A DNA stretch of 64,000 nt from Chaetorhynchus papuensis (taxonomy: Eukaryota > Chordata > Aves > Passeriformes > Rhipiduridae), in contig VWYX01000913.1 of NCBI GenBank assembly GCA_013396525.1, forward strand, positions 140,760 through 204,759, written 5' to 3'. The notes under the pieces were generated by a model that made no database searches, was not told the origin of the DNA, and saw only the letters and a program-made list of their open reading frames with translations. The translations under genes were made by a program, and so were the position numbers. Each line of letters begins with the position of its first letter. Positions within the stretch are counted from its first letter, which is position 1. Below, piece after piece: positions 1-50,059 of this stretch.

Positions 1-40220
<40,220 letters not shown>

Positions 40221-40308
40221 GTCTCCGTGTGCGGCGGCGGAGGCGGCGGCGGCAGCTCCAGGGGAGGGCACGGGGGAGGGAGCGAGCCCGAGCCCCGGCT
40301 ACGCGGTC

Positions 40309-40415
40309 GGGGGAAGGGGAGGAGGAGGAGGAAAGGGAGGAGGAGGGGGGAGGAAAAGAAAAGGGGAGAGGAGAAAAAAAAAAAAAAAGAAAAGAAAGAG
40401 GGAGGAGGAGGAGGG
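40309..40415. repeat. Uninterrupted 107-bp polypurine tract
   Basis: Every base on the plus strand from 40309 to 40415 is A or G, including GGA triplets and a run of about 15 A. On the AGO2 sense strand it is a polypyrimidine tract 89-195 nt upstream of the ATG. Such mirror-like purine tracts can form triplex (H-DNA) or, on the G-rich part, quadruplex structures. Confidence 0.9.
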
Positions 40416-40614
40416 CCGGGAATCCAGGTTACTCGGCGGCACTGAGGAGCGGGGAGGGGAGCGGGGAGGAGCCGCGGGGTCACGGGGAAGGGGCGCTCCG
40501 CCCTCCGGCCCCGGCGGGCGGGAAGCGGCAGCGGCGGCAGGACAAGGATCAGCAGCGCTGCGGAGCTGAGGGGCCCCGCTCCCTGCCTGCAGCCCCGTCT
40601 GAGCTCTGACCACG

Positions 40615-40870
40615 GAGTCACAGAATCAGCCAGGTTGGAAAAGTCCTCGGAGGTCATCAAGTCCAACCTGTGACCGGACATCATCACGTCAACCAGACCA
40701 GAGCACGGAGTGCCATGCCCAGGCTTTCCTTAAACGCCTCCGGGGATGGTGACTCCACCACCACCCTGAGCAGCCCATTCCAATGTTTAATCACCCTTGC
40801 TGTGTAAAAACTCCTCCTAATGTCCAGCCTAAACCTCCCGTGGCACAGTTTAAGACTATGTCCTGTCATC
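40615..40870 (-). mobile_element. CR1 LINE 3' fragment abutting the AGO2 CpG island
   Basis: Reverse-complemented CR1 3' end: CACAGAATCAGCCAGGTTGG at the left, then CCAGGCTTTCCTTAAACGCC and CCATTCCAATGTTTAATCACCC further right. It lies immediately upstream of AGO2, in the same orientation as that gene. Confidence 0.88.
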
Positions 40871-41153
40871 CCGCGGCTCTCAATGAGACCTTGGGAAATG
40901 ACGGTGTGCCTTTAGCGCTCTCTCTGCTACCTCTCCCTGTTACACGTTTGAAAGGAATGCTGGAATTATATCAATATTACATATACTGCTGGATCTTGAA
41001 TTAAATTTGGATTTGATTGTTTAACTTCTTTTATTCCTCCTGTTGCTGTGAAAACCTCAGCTCAGTTACCTCATGGATCCCACACTTCCATACCACATCC
41101 ACTTTTAGTCCTATCTATGAAACCCAGCTGTGGGTGTACAAGCCTTATTGTCT

Positions 41154-41238
41154 TGTACAACCAGATAATGTCCGGTACAGTACACATGTAAAATTTAGTA
41201 CAACCAGATAATGTCTGGTGGTACATATGTAAAGTTTA
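41154..41238. repeat. Two-copy tandem duplication, about 43-bp unit
   Basis: GTACAACCAGATAATGTC occurs at about 41155 and again at about 41197, each followed by a related CATGTAAA/CATATGTAAA segment. The copies differ at several positions, so the duplication is not recent. Confidence 0.75.
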
Positions 41239-41304
41239 CTACTGGGGAAGACAAACTAGAAATTATGTGAAAGAGGCAGAGTACTAATCAGTATGATGCA
41301 CTGA

Positions 41305-41452
41305 GAACCTGGAGATACCCCTGGAGGGATTTAAAAGACATGGATGTGGCATGTGGGGACATGGGTTAGTGATGGGCTGGGCAGTGCTGGATTAATGGTT
41401 GGACTTGATAATCTTACATGTATTTTCCAATTTAAATGATTCTATGATTCCA
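41305..41452 (+). mobile_element. CR1-like 3' fragment
   Basis: The sequence has GGGCTGGGCAGTGCTGGATT, GGTTGGACTTGATAATCTTA and a terminal ATGATTCTATGATTCC, matching the 3' end of a bird CR1 subfamily, in plus orientation. The 5' part is missing. Confidence 0.75.
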
Positions 41453-44308
41453 CATCAGTGATGATAATTCCTGCAGGAACTGTCATCCTTTTGTAATCAC
41501 CTAATTGGTACCTCTCCTTTTCAGGAGAATAAAGTAGGAAAAATAAAGTTAAACCTGCTAAGGAGGCAAAAAGCAAGTTAACGATGCTCACCTCCACTGG
41601 AGTTACCTACAGAGTTCCAGCACAGCCATGATCTATGCTTTCAATCACCTCCTCCATGTTGATGTGGAAGCCTTCAAAAAAGTGATGCCGTTTTCGACCC
41701 AGAACAGTCAAGCCCCATCAAAGTCAACTGAATTCCTTCCCCAAGTATTATCTGCCAAAGGACAAGGCAAACATGCAGCTTGTAGTGTTCATCAAGCCAA
41801 TTAATATCCTTCTTCATCAATTCGTATTTCAAGTGATAAAGAAGCATTTCACTGTTCCCAAGTATTTACTCTTCCCTTTGGTCAAACTTGCAGATGTTCA
41901 AGGGCTGCTATTAACAGCTCAGCTTTCACTTCAAGTGAACTGTTCCTGAAACCATTGTCACCACTAGAGTTTCCACTGGAGTGATTTTGGATTTGTCTCC
42001 ATTCCAGGCTTCTCAAATTGTTGGGAAGTAAAGATTTACCCATAACTATAAACAAATAAAGGACAAAATTATGGGTCAACTTTAGTTTTAAAGTAAAGCC
42101 AAGCAGCTCTAGCAGAAAGATAAACAAGGGAGCTGGCAAAGGGGTTGCTGTTTTCCTCTCTCCAAGGAGCTGGGTAACATTTTTGCACAACCACCAATAA
42201 TTTCTGGTTTATGCTATATAACCTTACCAGAGGCTGAAAAAGAGGGTGGATGGGGAGAAATCCCCAAAAACAAGAGCCAGAAGAGAGTTATCAGAGGCAC
42301 ATTTGGCCTTTCTGCTGAGGTGGCAGGGGGAAAACACAGTGTCTGTATCAACATCTAATGGCTTTTATGCTATATTTAAACCAATCTCTTCAACCTGCTT
42401 AGGAATGTAACTTCCTCTAAGATCAGACATACTATCATGCCTGTTAGATCTGCATTTAAGAAAAAAGGGGCATAAAAATACACTGACAACTTTCTGGAAA
42501 TGTTCACTGGACTAATTTGGTCACCCTGACTATCAGCACTGACTTACACTGAAGCTGGAAGTCCACTATGGTACTGTGGTAGCAGTTTGAAAATAACAAG
42601 CTAACAAGCATCAGAAGACAGATGAAATATAAGGGGAGGTTTATAAGGGGAGGTTTTCTCTCTGGCTCCACAGGATCCTCTGCAATTGTTTTCAGAAGTT
42701 CCCTGGAAAATAGAGATCCTGAAAATGGCAATTAATGCCTTGAACATCCTGGAGTGCAACTTACTTGTACTGATTTAAAGCTGGTTTCTCTGGATTTAGT
42801 ACTTCAAAAGCAAAAGGATTTATCACTGTTTATACAAGGCTGTAGAACTGCACATTCAGCTAAACAATAAATTAGTTAAATTGTTTTATTTAAGCGCTGT
42901 TTTCCCATGTGGAAGTGCTGCTGTTCATCAGGTAAATTTTCATGGTCCTGAGCACTTCCAGCAGCATTTCTGTGCATCTGAGGAAAGAGAGTTCCAGCTT
43001 TCTTCTGCTTCTGTTCACACATTCATTTTGGGCCATGTCACTTGTTTTATTTCCAATGCCTTCTGTCACTGACAACTGCTGTTTTGGAGCACAGTGAAAC
43101 CTAATTACGTCTTACTGGGCCATTTCACCCAAAAAAAGGCCTCAGTTCTTGAAAAGATTTGTTCTGAAAGGTTTGAAAGTTCCGTAACTGCATTCTTTTG
43201 TGCATGCTCTTTATATGCTGTATTAACAATTATATGGTAGTATAAGAACAGCTGATTAAACACTTGAAATTAGGTTTTTCTAAAGAAAATAAAGTGAGTG
43301 ACTGTTGGGCACAATACATGTCTTAACTGCTGGATTTCAAGATGACATTTCCCAGTACTGATATCTGTCACAGAAGAAATGATTAATTTTGGAAAAAAGC
43401 ATGTTCTAATAATTCTGGAAGCAAAGATGGTATTTAGGAGCAGCATTTAAAAATCATTTCTAGCAGCAGCAGCAATCTAGGGAAAATATTTTATATACAA
43501 ATAGACCAGTGACAAATGATAAAACTTTTCTTTTGATGAGAAACCATACAGTGATCTCCCTAAGTAACAAGCCTTCCCATTTTAAACTGAATTAATTTTA
43601 AAATCCCAGTTTATAAATGTCTGGCAATCATTGCTTAAAATGATACAGCAGCAAAAATTTCTGCTCAGAGCTGAAAGAGGTAAATTTTATTCTTGACTTG
43701 GAGTGGATTTAAGCTTATATTTTTCATCTCTCAACTAGCCTAACTTTTAAGATGTTATCCAGGAGTATGTACATTAGATCTGTCACATATTCTGTGTTCT
43801 GCTTTGCATAAGAATTTAAAATCAGAACCAAGGTGAAGAAGTCCATGGCTCTGTGCTCTAATGTGTTCACATTTTACAAAGACTTTGAGGGGGTTCTGGA
43901 CCCCTGCTCAGGAACTGTTTCTTATTTTAACAATTAATGATTTAACCACAATTAATCCATGGTGGAGGGACCAAAACCTGATTTTTTTCTTTCTATAATC
44001 AGATGACTGTCCCAACTACTAAGTTACAAAGCTGCATTTGATGTCTTTTGTCAAATGAATTGAAGTAATTATTTATTAAAAAACCCCCACAAACAAAAAC
44101 AAAAACAAAGAAAAATACTTATTATCATTAGATTACTAACTTCACTCAAAAAGACTTTTCCAGGTGATCACGGCCAACAATGCAACAATTCAACATGATG
44201 GAAAAGATGCAAGCACCACCTATTGGGGATGTGTTAGATACGCTGGTTATTACAGTTTTAAGTAGTACCAGAGTTTTGCTCTTCATTGTAATGACCTGGT
44301 TACAAGGG

Positions 44309-44333
44309 AAAAAAAAAAAAAAAAAAAAAAAAA
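44309..44333. repeat. Poly-A run (25 A)
   Basis: An uninterrupted run of 25 A. No AATAAA lies just upstream and no clear flanking duplication is seen, so evidence for a retroposed tail is weak. Confidence 0.85.
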
Positions 44334-44479
44334 CCAACAAATCAAAACACCCAACTAGGAATGAAAAGGAGTTTCCAAAAAGATTAAAGAAGCAAATACT
44401 GTACCTGAGACTGTTCACCAAGAAGATGACATGTCCCTAAGTGCCACACCTATGTGTCTTTTAAAGACACAGGCTGTTG

Positions 44480-44815
44480 GCTCAATCCCTTCCCTGGGCA
44501 GCCTGTTCCAATGTTTGACAATCCTTTCCATGCAGAAATTTTTCTTTATAATGAATCTAAACTTCCTGAGCACAACTTGAGGTCATTTCTTCTCATCATT
44601 TATTACCCGGGAGAAGAGACCAACCCCCACCTGGCTACGGCCTCCTGTCAGGTAGTTCCTTCCCCAGCTGTGTTCCTTTTCTTCAGAGGGGCTCCAGCAC
44701 CTCGATGTCCTTCTTGTAGTAAAGAACCCAAATCTGAATGCAAGACTCGAAGTGTGGCCTCACCAGTACTGAGCACAGGGGGACAATAACTGCCCTGGTC
44801 CTGCTGGCCACACTT
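44480..44815 (-). mobile_element. CR1 LINE fragment
   Basis: Reverse-complemented CR1: GGCAGCCTGTTCCAATGTTT, CTCGAAGTGTGGCCTCACCAG and CTGGTCCTGCTGGCCACAC are recognisable. It is followed within a few bases by the LTR at 44829, which probably inserted next to or into it. Confidence 0.8.
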
Positions 44816-44828
44816 TGCCTTTGCTCAC

Positions 44829-45461
44829 TGTCTCCAGGTGACTTTATGATGTGTCTCCCCTATCGCTGCTCTTTGCCCAGACATGATTTCTGTGCCTTTC
44901 TGTGCCTTTAAAACTGGGTGGGAGAGCAAGGAGAAAAAGCCAGATGAACTTTTCAAAGCAGTTTATGCTCCAAGGTCACTCTGTCTTCTCTGTGTGCTTC
45001 TGTGGCAGCAAGAGCGGAGGATGCACCCTTTTGGCTGCTTTTTCAGCCAGCTTATGGCTCTGTTTCTCGGCAAGAGATGGAGAGTTAAACTTTTTTTCCT
45101 GGGACTTCGGCTTCTTCTTCTCTTCTGGAACTGTTCAGAACACCAGAACTCACTGGGAGAGCTTCCCACTGAGGCCCAGAGGCCCAAGCTGACCCAGCTC
45201 CAAAGAGGAGAAAGCCACACCCAGCAAGGACTCTGAGAATTTACCAGGTTACTCTCCACAGCGAGAAGTTGTATCATCTAGCATTATTCTTTTCCCATTG
45301 TGCATTGTGTCTGTTAAATAAATAGGTTTTTTTCCTTTCACTCTCCTCCGAGGAAAATTTTTTTTTCCCGAACCTGGTGGGGGAAGGGTGGCTGTAACCT
45401 GCCTTCTATCAGACAATGTTCAAATTCAGACGTTCCTCCGAATTTGTCTCAAACCAGGACA
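44829..45461 (+). mobile_element. Solo LTR of an endogenous retrovirus (ERVL-like)
   Basis: The element runs from TGTCTCCAGGTG to CAAACCAGGACA, i.e. TG...CA ends, and is flanked by identical CTCAC on both sides (44824-44828 and 45462-45466). A 5-bp target duplication points to an ERVL-type integrase. An AATAAA lies at about 45,317, with the usual T-rich and CCTCCGAGG downstream region of bird ERV LTRs. No internal viral sequence adjoins it, so it is a solo LTR left by recombination. Confidence 0.82.
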
Positions 45462-47344
45462 CTCACTGAGAAACTGCAGCCTTGAGAGCTGGAGAGAGGT
45501 GGCTCAAGAAGGGAAGAGTCACCTCAGGATGGTTATAAGCAGCAACAAAATAGTTAAGCAAGAACAGGGGAAGAGAAAGGAACTATCAGCTTCAGGTGTC
45601 CTTGGTAAAGACCTCTTGAGTTTGACCACTTTGATGACCACCAGTGGCCTTGGTCATGTTCTAATGATCAGGCATCAGCTCTGTAGTGCACTTGCAGATA
45701 ATTTAGGACGAGGTGCTAAGGACTGACTGCTTTGTGTACAATAATGATGAATCTTGCTGATGTTTTCATCTTTCTTGGCAATGCACAAGCACATCCAGCC
45801 AGATCTCTGCCACTACTCTTTACCATCCATCCTCCAAGTGTGAAATACCCACCTCAGGGAAGTTTCATAGCCAAGTTACTTGTTTTGTTTATCATGAAGA
45901 CAGCCCTGTGTGACCCTGTAACAGCTTGCTAATCCACAGCTGTGCCATCATCCTGAACCTCACCACCCTGGAAATAACTCACTACCCTGGAATTGTAGAA
46001 TACACAGAAGAATGTAAGGGGGGGTTTGTTGGTTTTTCTTTAAGCCTCCATCTATTTGCTGTAGATTCATCCAGAACAGAGACTTCTGCTCCAAAAGGAT
46101 GGTGATGTTAGACACTAAAAGTACAGACTGTTACAGGATCAGAAGTGAAAAGCACACACCACTGCAAACTTCTAGACCCTTGGTCTGCTTTATTAACTGG
46201 CTTTATTAATTAAGCTTTAAACATGATTTAATTAAGCTTTGTTAATCAGAAATCCTGATCAGATACCTAGGCTTCCAAGAACTTTAGGAAGCAGCAAAAC
46301 TTGGATTTCTTTTGATGTTTTGCTTTCTTATTACACAATCATTTGTTTTCATCACAACTTTATTCTGGGCTCCTACAGAGCAGCTTTATCAGTGTCACTC
46401 AATAGATGTAGCAAGACAGCCATGAAGCAAGGATGCAGGCAAATCTCATTTAATTAACATCTTTACCAACCAAAGTCTAAGCTTATGTGAATGCTACATT
46501 TAAATTTTAGGTCTTCATATCTTATTTTTTAACAACACGTCAGCATTTCTAATAATTTTTAGCGTAAAGACTGCTCTATCAGAACTGTTACACAAACATG
46601 TCTATTTAAACTGTATTTCATTGTTTGCTTGCACACTTCCAGTATTCATCTCCCAAGCCAGCGTCATTTGCAAGTTTATTTGATTGAAAAGGAATCTTAT
46701 TTCTCTGTTGCTACTTTTCAGTCAGATCATTATCTCATGGACCACTGGGACAGCTCTGAGGGCTTTTGCACAGGAGACCTTGGCAACCCTGGAGTGAAGG
46801 ACAGACAAGGCAGGCTCATGCAAATCCTTGTGAAATGCCATCCTCAAGCACACAGCAGTGACAGAGGTTCCAGGACATTACACCCCAATGGAAAGGTGCA
46901 TTTATTTGCTACTTTGAGTTAGGTATAAAAATGTAGACAATTGCCCTGTGCCTTTAAAAGGAAATTTAAGTAAATGCTTAAATTCAGAGCTAGTGACCTC
47001 ACTAATAAGGATAAGCAGCCACAAGTTAAGCACTGCAACTCTCTGCATTTATCATCTCCAGCAGGGAGTAGTGTTAGATCTTTGTTTAGTGAAATTCTCA
47101 GTTGTTTTTGATCCTTAGGGAGGGATGGATACTAGAGGTTAAGTCCCTCTTGCCTATCTCAGTTTTTACTTGTAATGGTCTAATAAATCCTCAGATTTCT
47201 ATAAAGGAGCACTACAAAAGCAGGCTGTTGGATACGCTTTGCTGGTAATAGAAAATTGCTGGTTTAGGATTCTAAGCTTTCAAGTTTTTTGCAATTTTTT
47301 GAATAATTTTCCTTAAGCTTATTTTTGATAGTTTGATTTAGTTG

Positions 47345-47940
47345 GCTTGGGTTGGAAGGTACCTTTGAAGGCAGATAGCCCAGCCCCACTGCAATGAGCA
47401 TGGACACCTTCACCTAGATCAGGTTGTTCAGAGCCCCATGCAGCCTGGATGGAATCCCGTCCCTCAGGCATGTCAGCCACACACCACTGAGCTTGGAGTC
47501 ATCTGCAAATCTGCTGAGGGTGCACCTGACCCCCCTGTTCATGTCTTTGATGAAGCTTTTAAGTCATACTGGTGCCAAACAGCCCCCTGAGGGACACATC
47601 ACTGATCTCACTGGGCAGTGGATCACTGCGCTGTGGATGTGACCACCCAGCCAATTCCTTATCTACTGAACAGTGCACCCATAAAATCCATCTCCCTCCA
47701 ATTAGGCAGAGGGAAGTTGTGGGGGACAGTGTCAAAGGCTTTACAGAAGTTCAGACAGGCTTTACAGAAGTTCATAGCCCTTCCCTTGTCCCTGGTGTGG
47801 TCACTCCATCATAGAAGGCCCCTCGGTTGGTCTGGCAGGACTTGCCCTTGATGGAGCTGTGGCTGTCCCAAATCACCTCCCTGTCCTCCAGGAGTGCCTC
47901 AGCACAGCTTCCAGGAAATCTGTTCCATGATCTACCCAGC
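47345..47940 (-). mobile_element. CR1 LINE fragment (about 600 bp)
   Basis: Reverse-complemented CR1 with GGGTTGGAAGGTACCTTTGA at the 3' end and TGTTCCATGATCTACCC at the other. An internal 21-bp tandem duplication (GGCTTTACAGAAGTTCAGACA at 47737-47757, repeated from 47758) is private to this copy. Frames crossing it are repeat-derived. Confidence 0.82.
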
Positions 47941-48061
47941 CACCGAGGCTCATCAAATGCACATCTGTCAAGAAGACAAAAAAAAAAACCCCAGAGAATA
48001 TTTGTTTTTCACAATCTGATGATTCCTTTGGAGCAAAACTCTGGAATTTGCTCAGGCTCAT

Positions 48062-48296
48062 CAGAATCACAGAACTGCAGAACCACCGAATGGGTGAGGT
48101 TGGAAGGGACCACAGTGAGGTCGTCCGGTCCCATCTCCCTGCTCCAGCAGGGTCGTCCCAGAGCACAGGCACAGGATTGTGTCCAGCTGCTTCTGGAATA
48201 TCTCCAGTGGGGGAGACTCCACAGCGTCTCTGGGCAATCTGTTCAGTGGTCAGTCACTGCACAGGAAAGAAGTTCTTCCTCATGCTCAGGTGGAAA
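48062..48296 (-). mobile_element. CR1 LINE 3' fragment
   Basis: Reverse-complemented CR1: GGTGAGGTTGGAAGGGACCA, CAGGATTGTGTCCAGCTGC and GGAGACTCCACAGCGTCTCT. It lies 0.4-0.5 kb upstream of the RPLP1 promoter. Confidence 0.85.
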
Positions 48297-48722
48297 AAAT
48301 TAGGGTACACAGTTCTGTACCAAGGGCTTATTCTGCACCTTTTCTTCCCATTTTATTACATATAGAAAATGGAGTGTTTAGAGATGCAGTGAGACCTGAA
48401 ATGGGGGAAGGGGAAGGGGCGTGGGTCCCACAAGCTGTGCCAGGGAGGTTTAGTTTGGATACTGGGAAAATTGCCTCCCCAGTTTTCCAGCCCAGAGCAG
48501 CGGTGGAGTCCGCATCCCTGAAGGGACACACGAGCCGTGTGGATGTGGCACCTGGGGGCACGGATGGGCCTGGCAGTGCTGGGGGAGCGGCTGGACCCGG
48601 TATTCAGGGCTGTTCGTGGGTTTTAGGAAGGAATTATTCCCTGTGAGGGCAGTGAGGGATAAAGGTGGGGGGGAGGGGAAGGAGCGCGCGCGCGCACCCG
48701 CCATGCGCGGCGACTCACGGGG

Positions 48723-48790
48723 TGACGCCACCGATGACGCAACACGCGGCGCCATTATAAATCCGCGCCGCCGTGCCCGCCTCCTTTCGC
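48723..48790 (+). promoter_or_regulatory. RPLP1: RPLP1 core promoter (CRE-like sites, TATA-like box, TOP start)
   Basis: Two CRE/ATF-like half sites (TGACGCCA at 48723-48730 and TGACGCAA at 48735-48742) precede TATAAAT at 48756-48762. The predicted start is the C at 48784 in CTCCTTTCGCTCC, 28 bases downstream of the TATA-like box. A C followed by pyrimidines is the TOP motif that places ribosomal-protein mRNAs under mTOR/LARP1 translational control. A GC-alternating run (GCGCGCGCGC) lies at about 48684. Confidence 0.75.
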
Positions 48791-48868
48791 TCCGCGGCGG
48801 CCCAAGGTGCTGAGTCCTTCGTACGAAGCTAAGGCCGAACCACCCGGCGACCAGCACCGCGCCCCGCC

Positions 48869-48940
48869 ATGGCCTCTGTCTCCGAGCTCGCCTGCATCTA
48901 CTCTGCCCTCATCCTGCACGACGACGAGGTCACCGTGACG
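48869..48940 (+). CDS. RPLP1: RPLP1 coding exon 1
   Basis: The exon has 24 codons from the ATG to EVTVT and the donor is GTGAGT. The 5'UTR from about 48784 is contiguous with it, so there is no separate noncoding exon. Confidence 0.95.
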
Positions 48941-50010
48941 GTGAGTGCGGCCGCACAAGATGGCGGCGGCCGCGCGGCATGGCCGCCTGAGGGGCCGCGC
49001 CGGGCAGGGCCGGGCGGGCTCTGAGCGCCGCTGTCTCGTTGCAGGAGGACAAGATCAACGCGCTCATCAAGGCGGCCGGAGTGAACGTGGAGCCTTTCTG
49101 GCCGGGGCTTTTCGCCAAGGTGGGCAAGAGGGGCCGCGGGCGGGGCAAGGGCGGCGTGTGGGGCTCTCCCTCATACATCCCCCCCTTGTTAACGAGGATT
49201 CGTTGCCGCTTATCGGTCTCCGCAGGCGCTGGCGAACATCGACATCGGGAGCCTGATCTGTAACGTGGGAGCGGGCGGTGGAGGGGCTCCGGCTGCCGCC
49301 GCTCCCGCGGGTGGTGCCGCGCCCGCCGGCGGAGCCGCCCCCGGTAAGTGGCGGCCGTGTCCGGCCGAGGCATGGAAATGTGGATCCATGGAATGGCTTG
49401 AGTTGGGAGGGTCTTAAAGGTCATATCTCCCCATTTTCCTGCTGTGGGTAGGGACGCTTTGCACTAGACCAGAGCCCCATCCAACGTGGCTTTGAACACT
49501 TCCAGGGATGGGACAGCCACAGCTTTGCAAGGACCAGTGACACAAGCTGTGTTCATGTGGTTTGTGCCTTGCCGTATGTGTGTGTGCCCTAGCAAAGCAC
49601 CCTCCCCTTGAGAAAGGCTGGCGTTGCACATGAAGTCAGTGTACAGGATTAGTGCTCCCTCAGAATTAAGACTGCTCTTCTTGTATGTCATCAGGATCGT
49701 TAATTAGCATCTGCTCCTAACAGTTTTAAAGGTTTGATAGAAATGAATTCTGAAGGCACAAAATCACTTTGCTAATACTGCAAACACTATTCCTGAGCTG
49801 CTGGCTTAGCTTGTTAGGACTGCTCAGGTCTTCATGCTTGATGTTACAGTCATGGTATGTGAAATCTGGAGTGACAAGTGACTTCTGTGAGCAGATAAAA
49901 GGGAAAATAAATCCTGTCTTTCTTTCCCAGCTGAGGAGAAGAAAGAAGAGGAAAAGAAGGAAGAATCAGAGGAATCCGATGATGACATGGGCTTTGGTCT
50001 TTTTGACTAA
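48869..50010 (+). CDS. RPLP1: RPLP1, 60S acidic ribosomal protein P1 (complete, 4 exons)
   Basis: P1 pairs with P2 and attaches to P0 to form the ribosomal stalk that recruits and activates elongation-factor GTPases. The spliced frame is 114 residues, the normal length: N-terminal dimerisation helices (MASVSELACIYSALILHDDE ... VGAGGGG), Ala/Pro/Gly hinge (about 69-88), Lys/Glu-rich stretch and the invariant end DDDMGFGLFD. Exons are 48869-48940, 49045-49119, 49226-49343 and 49931-50010, all GT-AG. The start has a strong Kozak context (CCGCCATGG). Introns, promoter and polyadenylation signal argue against a retrocopy. It lies between AGO2 and PTK2, unlike human RPLP1 on chromosome 15. Confidence 0.96.
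48956..48967 (+). promoter_or_regulatory. RPLP1: YY1-type motif in RPLP1 intron 1
   Basis: CAAGATGGCGGC matches the YY1 core (AAGATGGCGGC) often found just downstream of the start site in ribosomal-protein genes. It lies 16 bp into intron 1. Confidence 0.65.
49045..49119 (+). CDS. RPLP1: RPLP1 coding exon 2
   Basis: The exon has 25 codons, EDKINALIKAAGVNVEPFWP through FAK. It has acceptor TTGCAG and donor GTGGGC. Confidence 0.95.
49226..49343 (+). CDS. RPLP1: RPLP1 coding exon 3 (hinge)
   Basis: The exon is 118 nt, ALANIDIGSLICNVGAGGGG followed by the Ala/Pro/Gly hinge. It has acceptor TCCGCAG and donor GTAAGT. Confidence 0.95.
49376..49530 (-). mobile_element. CR1 LINE 3' fragment in RPLP1 intron 3
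   Basis: Reverse-complemented CR1: GAGTTGGGAGGGTCTTAAAG, CCCCATCCAACGTGGCTTTG and AACACTTCCAGGGATGGGAC. It accounts for about a quarter of the 587-bp third intron. Confidence 0.82.
49931..50010 (+). CDS. RPLP1: RPLP1 coding exon 4 (acidic C-terminus, stop)
   Basis: The exon begins after TTTCCCAG and encodes the acidic Lys/Glu stretch and DDDMGFGLFD, ending at TAA 50008-50010. Confidence 0.96.
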
Positions 50011-50030
50011 TTAGTTTTGTACCTGCCTGT

Positions 50031-50036
50031 AATAAA
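50031..50036 (+). terminator. RPLP1: RPLP1 polyadenylation signal
   Basis: AATAAA lies 21 bases after the stop codon, giving a very short 3'UTR (end near 50,050-50,060), as is usual for ribosomal-protein mRNAs. Confidence 0.88.
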
Positions 50037-50059
50037 GAACATCTACTTGTATTCGTGTC

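Larger units (their letters stand above)
40871..48660. other. AGO2-RPLP1 intergenic region
   Basis: No protein-coding exon is recognised. It holds a tandem duplication (41154-41238), CR1 fragments, a solo LTR (44829-45461) and a 25-A run (44309-44333). The stretch 41,460-44,300 and 45,470-47,340 show nothing I recognise. Confidence 0.75.

Noticed and set aside
44170..44333. Retroposed transcript ending in 25 A
   Set aside because: No polyadenylation signal before the A run, no clear flanking duplication and no recognisable parent sequence.
44454..45236. Two frames of about 110 codons
   Set aside because: They lie in a CR1 fragment and in an LTR; repeat-derived.
47827..48303. 158-codon frame upstream of RPLP1
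   Set aside because: It runs across two CR1 fragments in antisense and has no known domain.
48869..50010. RPLP1 as a processed pseudogene
   Set aside because: Three introns with good splice sites, promoter and an undamaged 114-residue frame are present; no poly-A tail or target duplication is seen.
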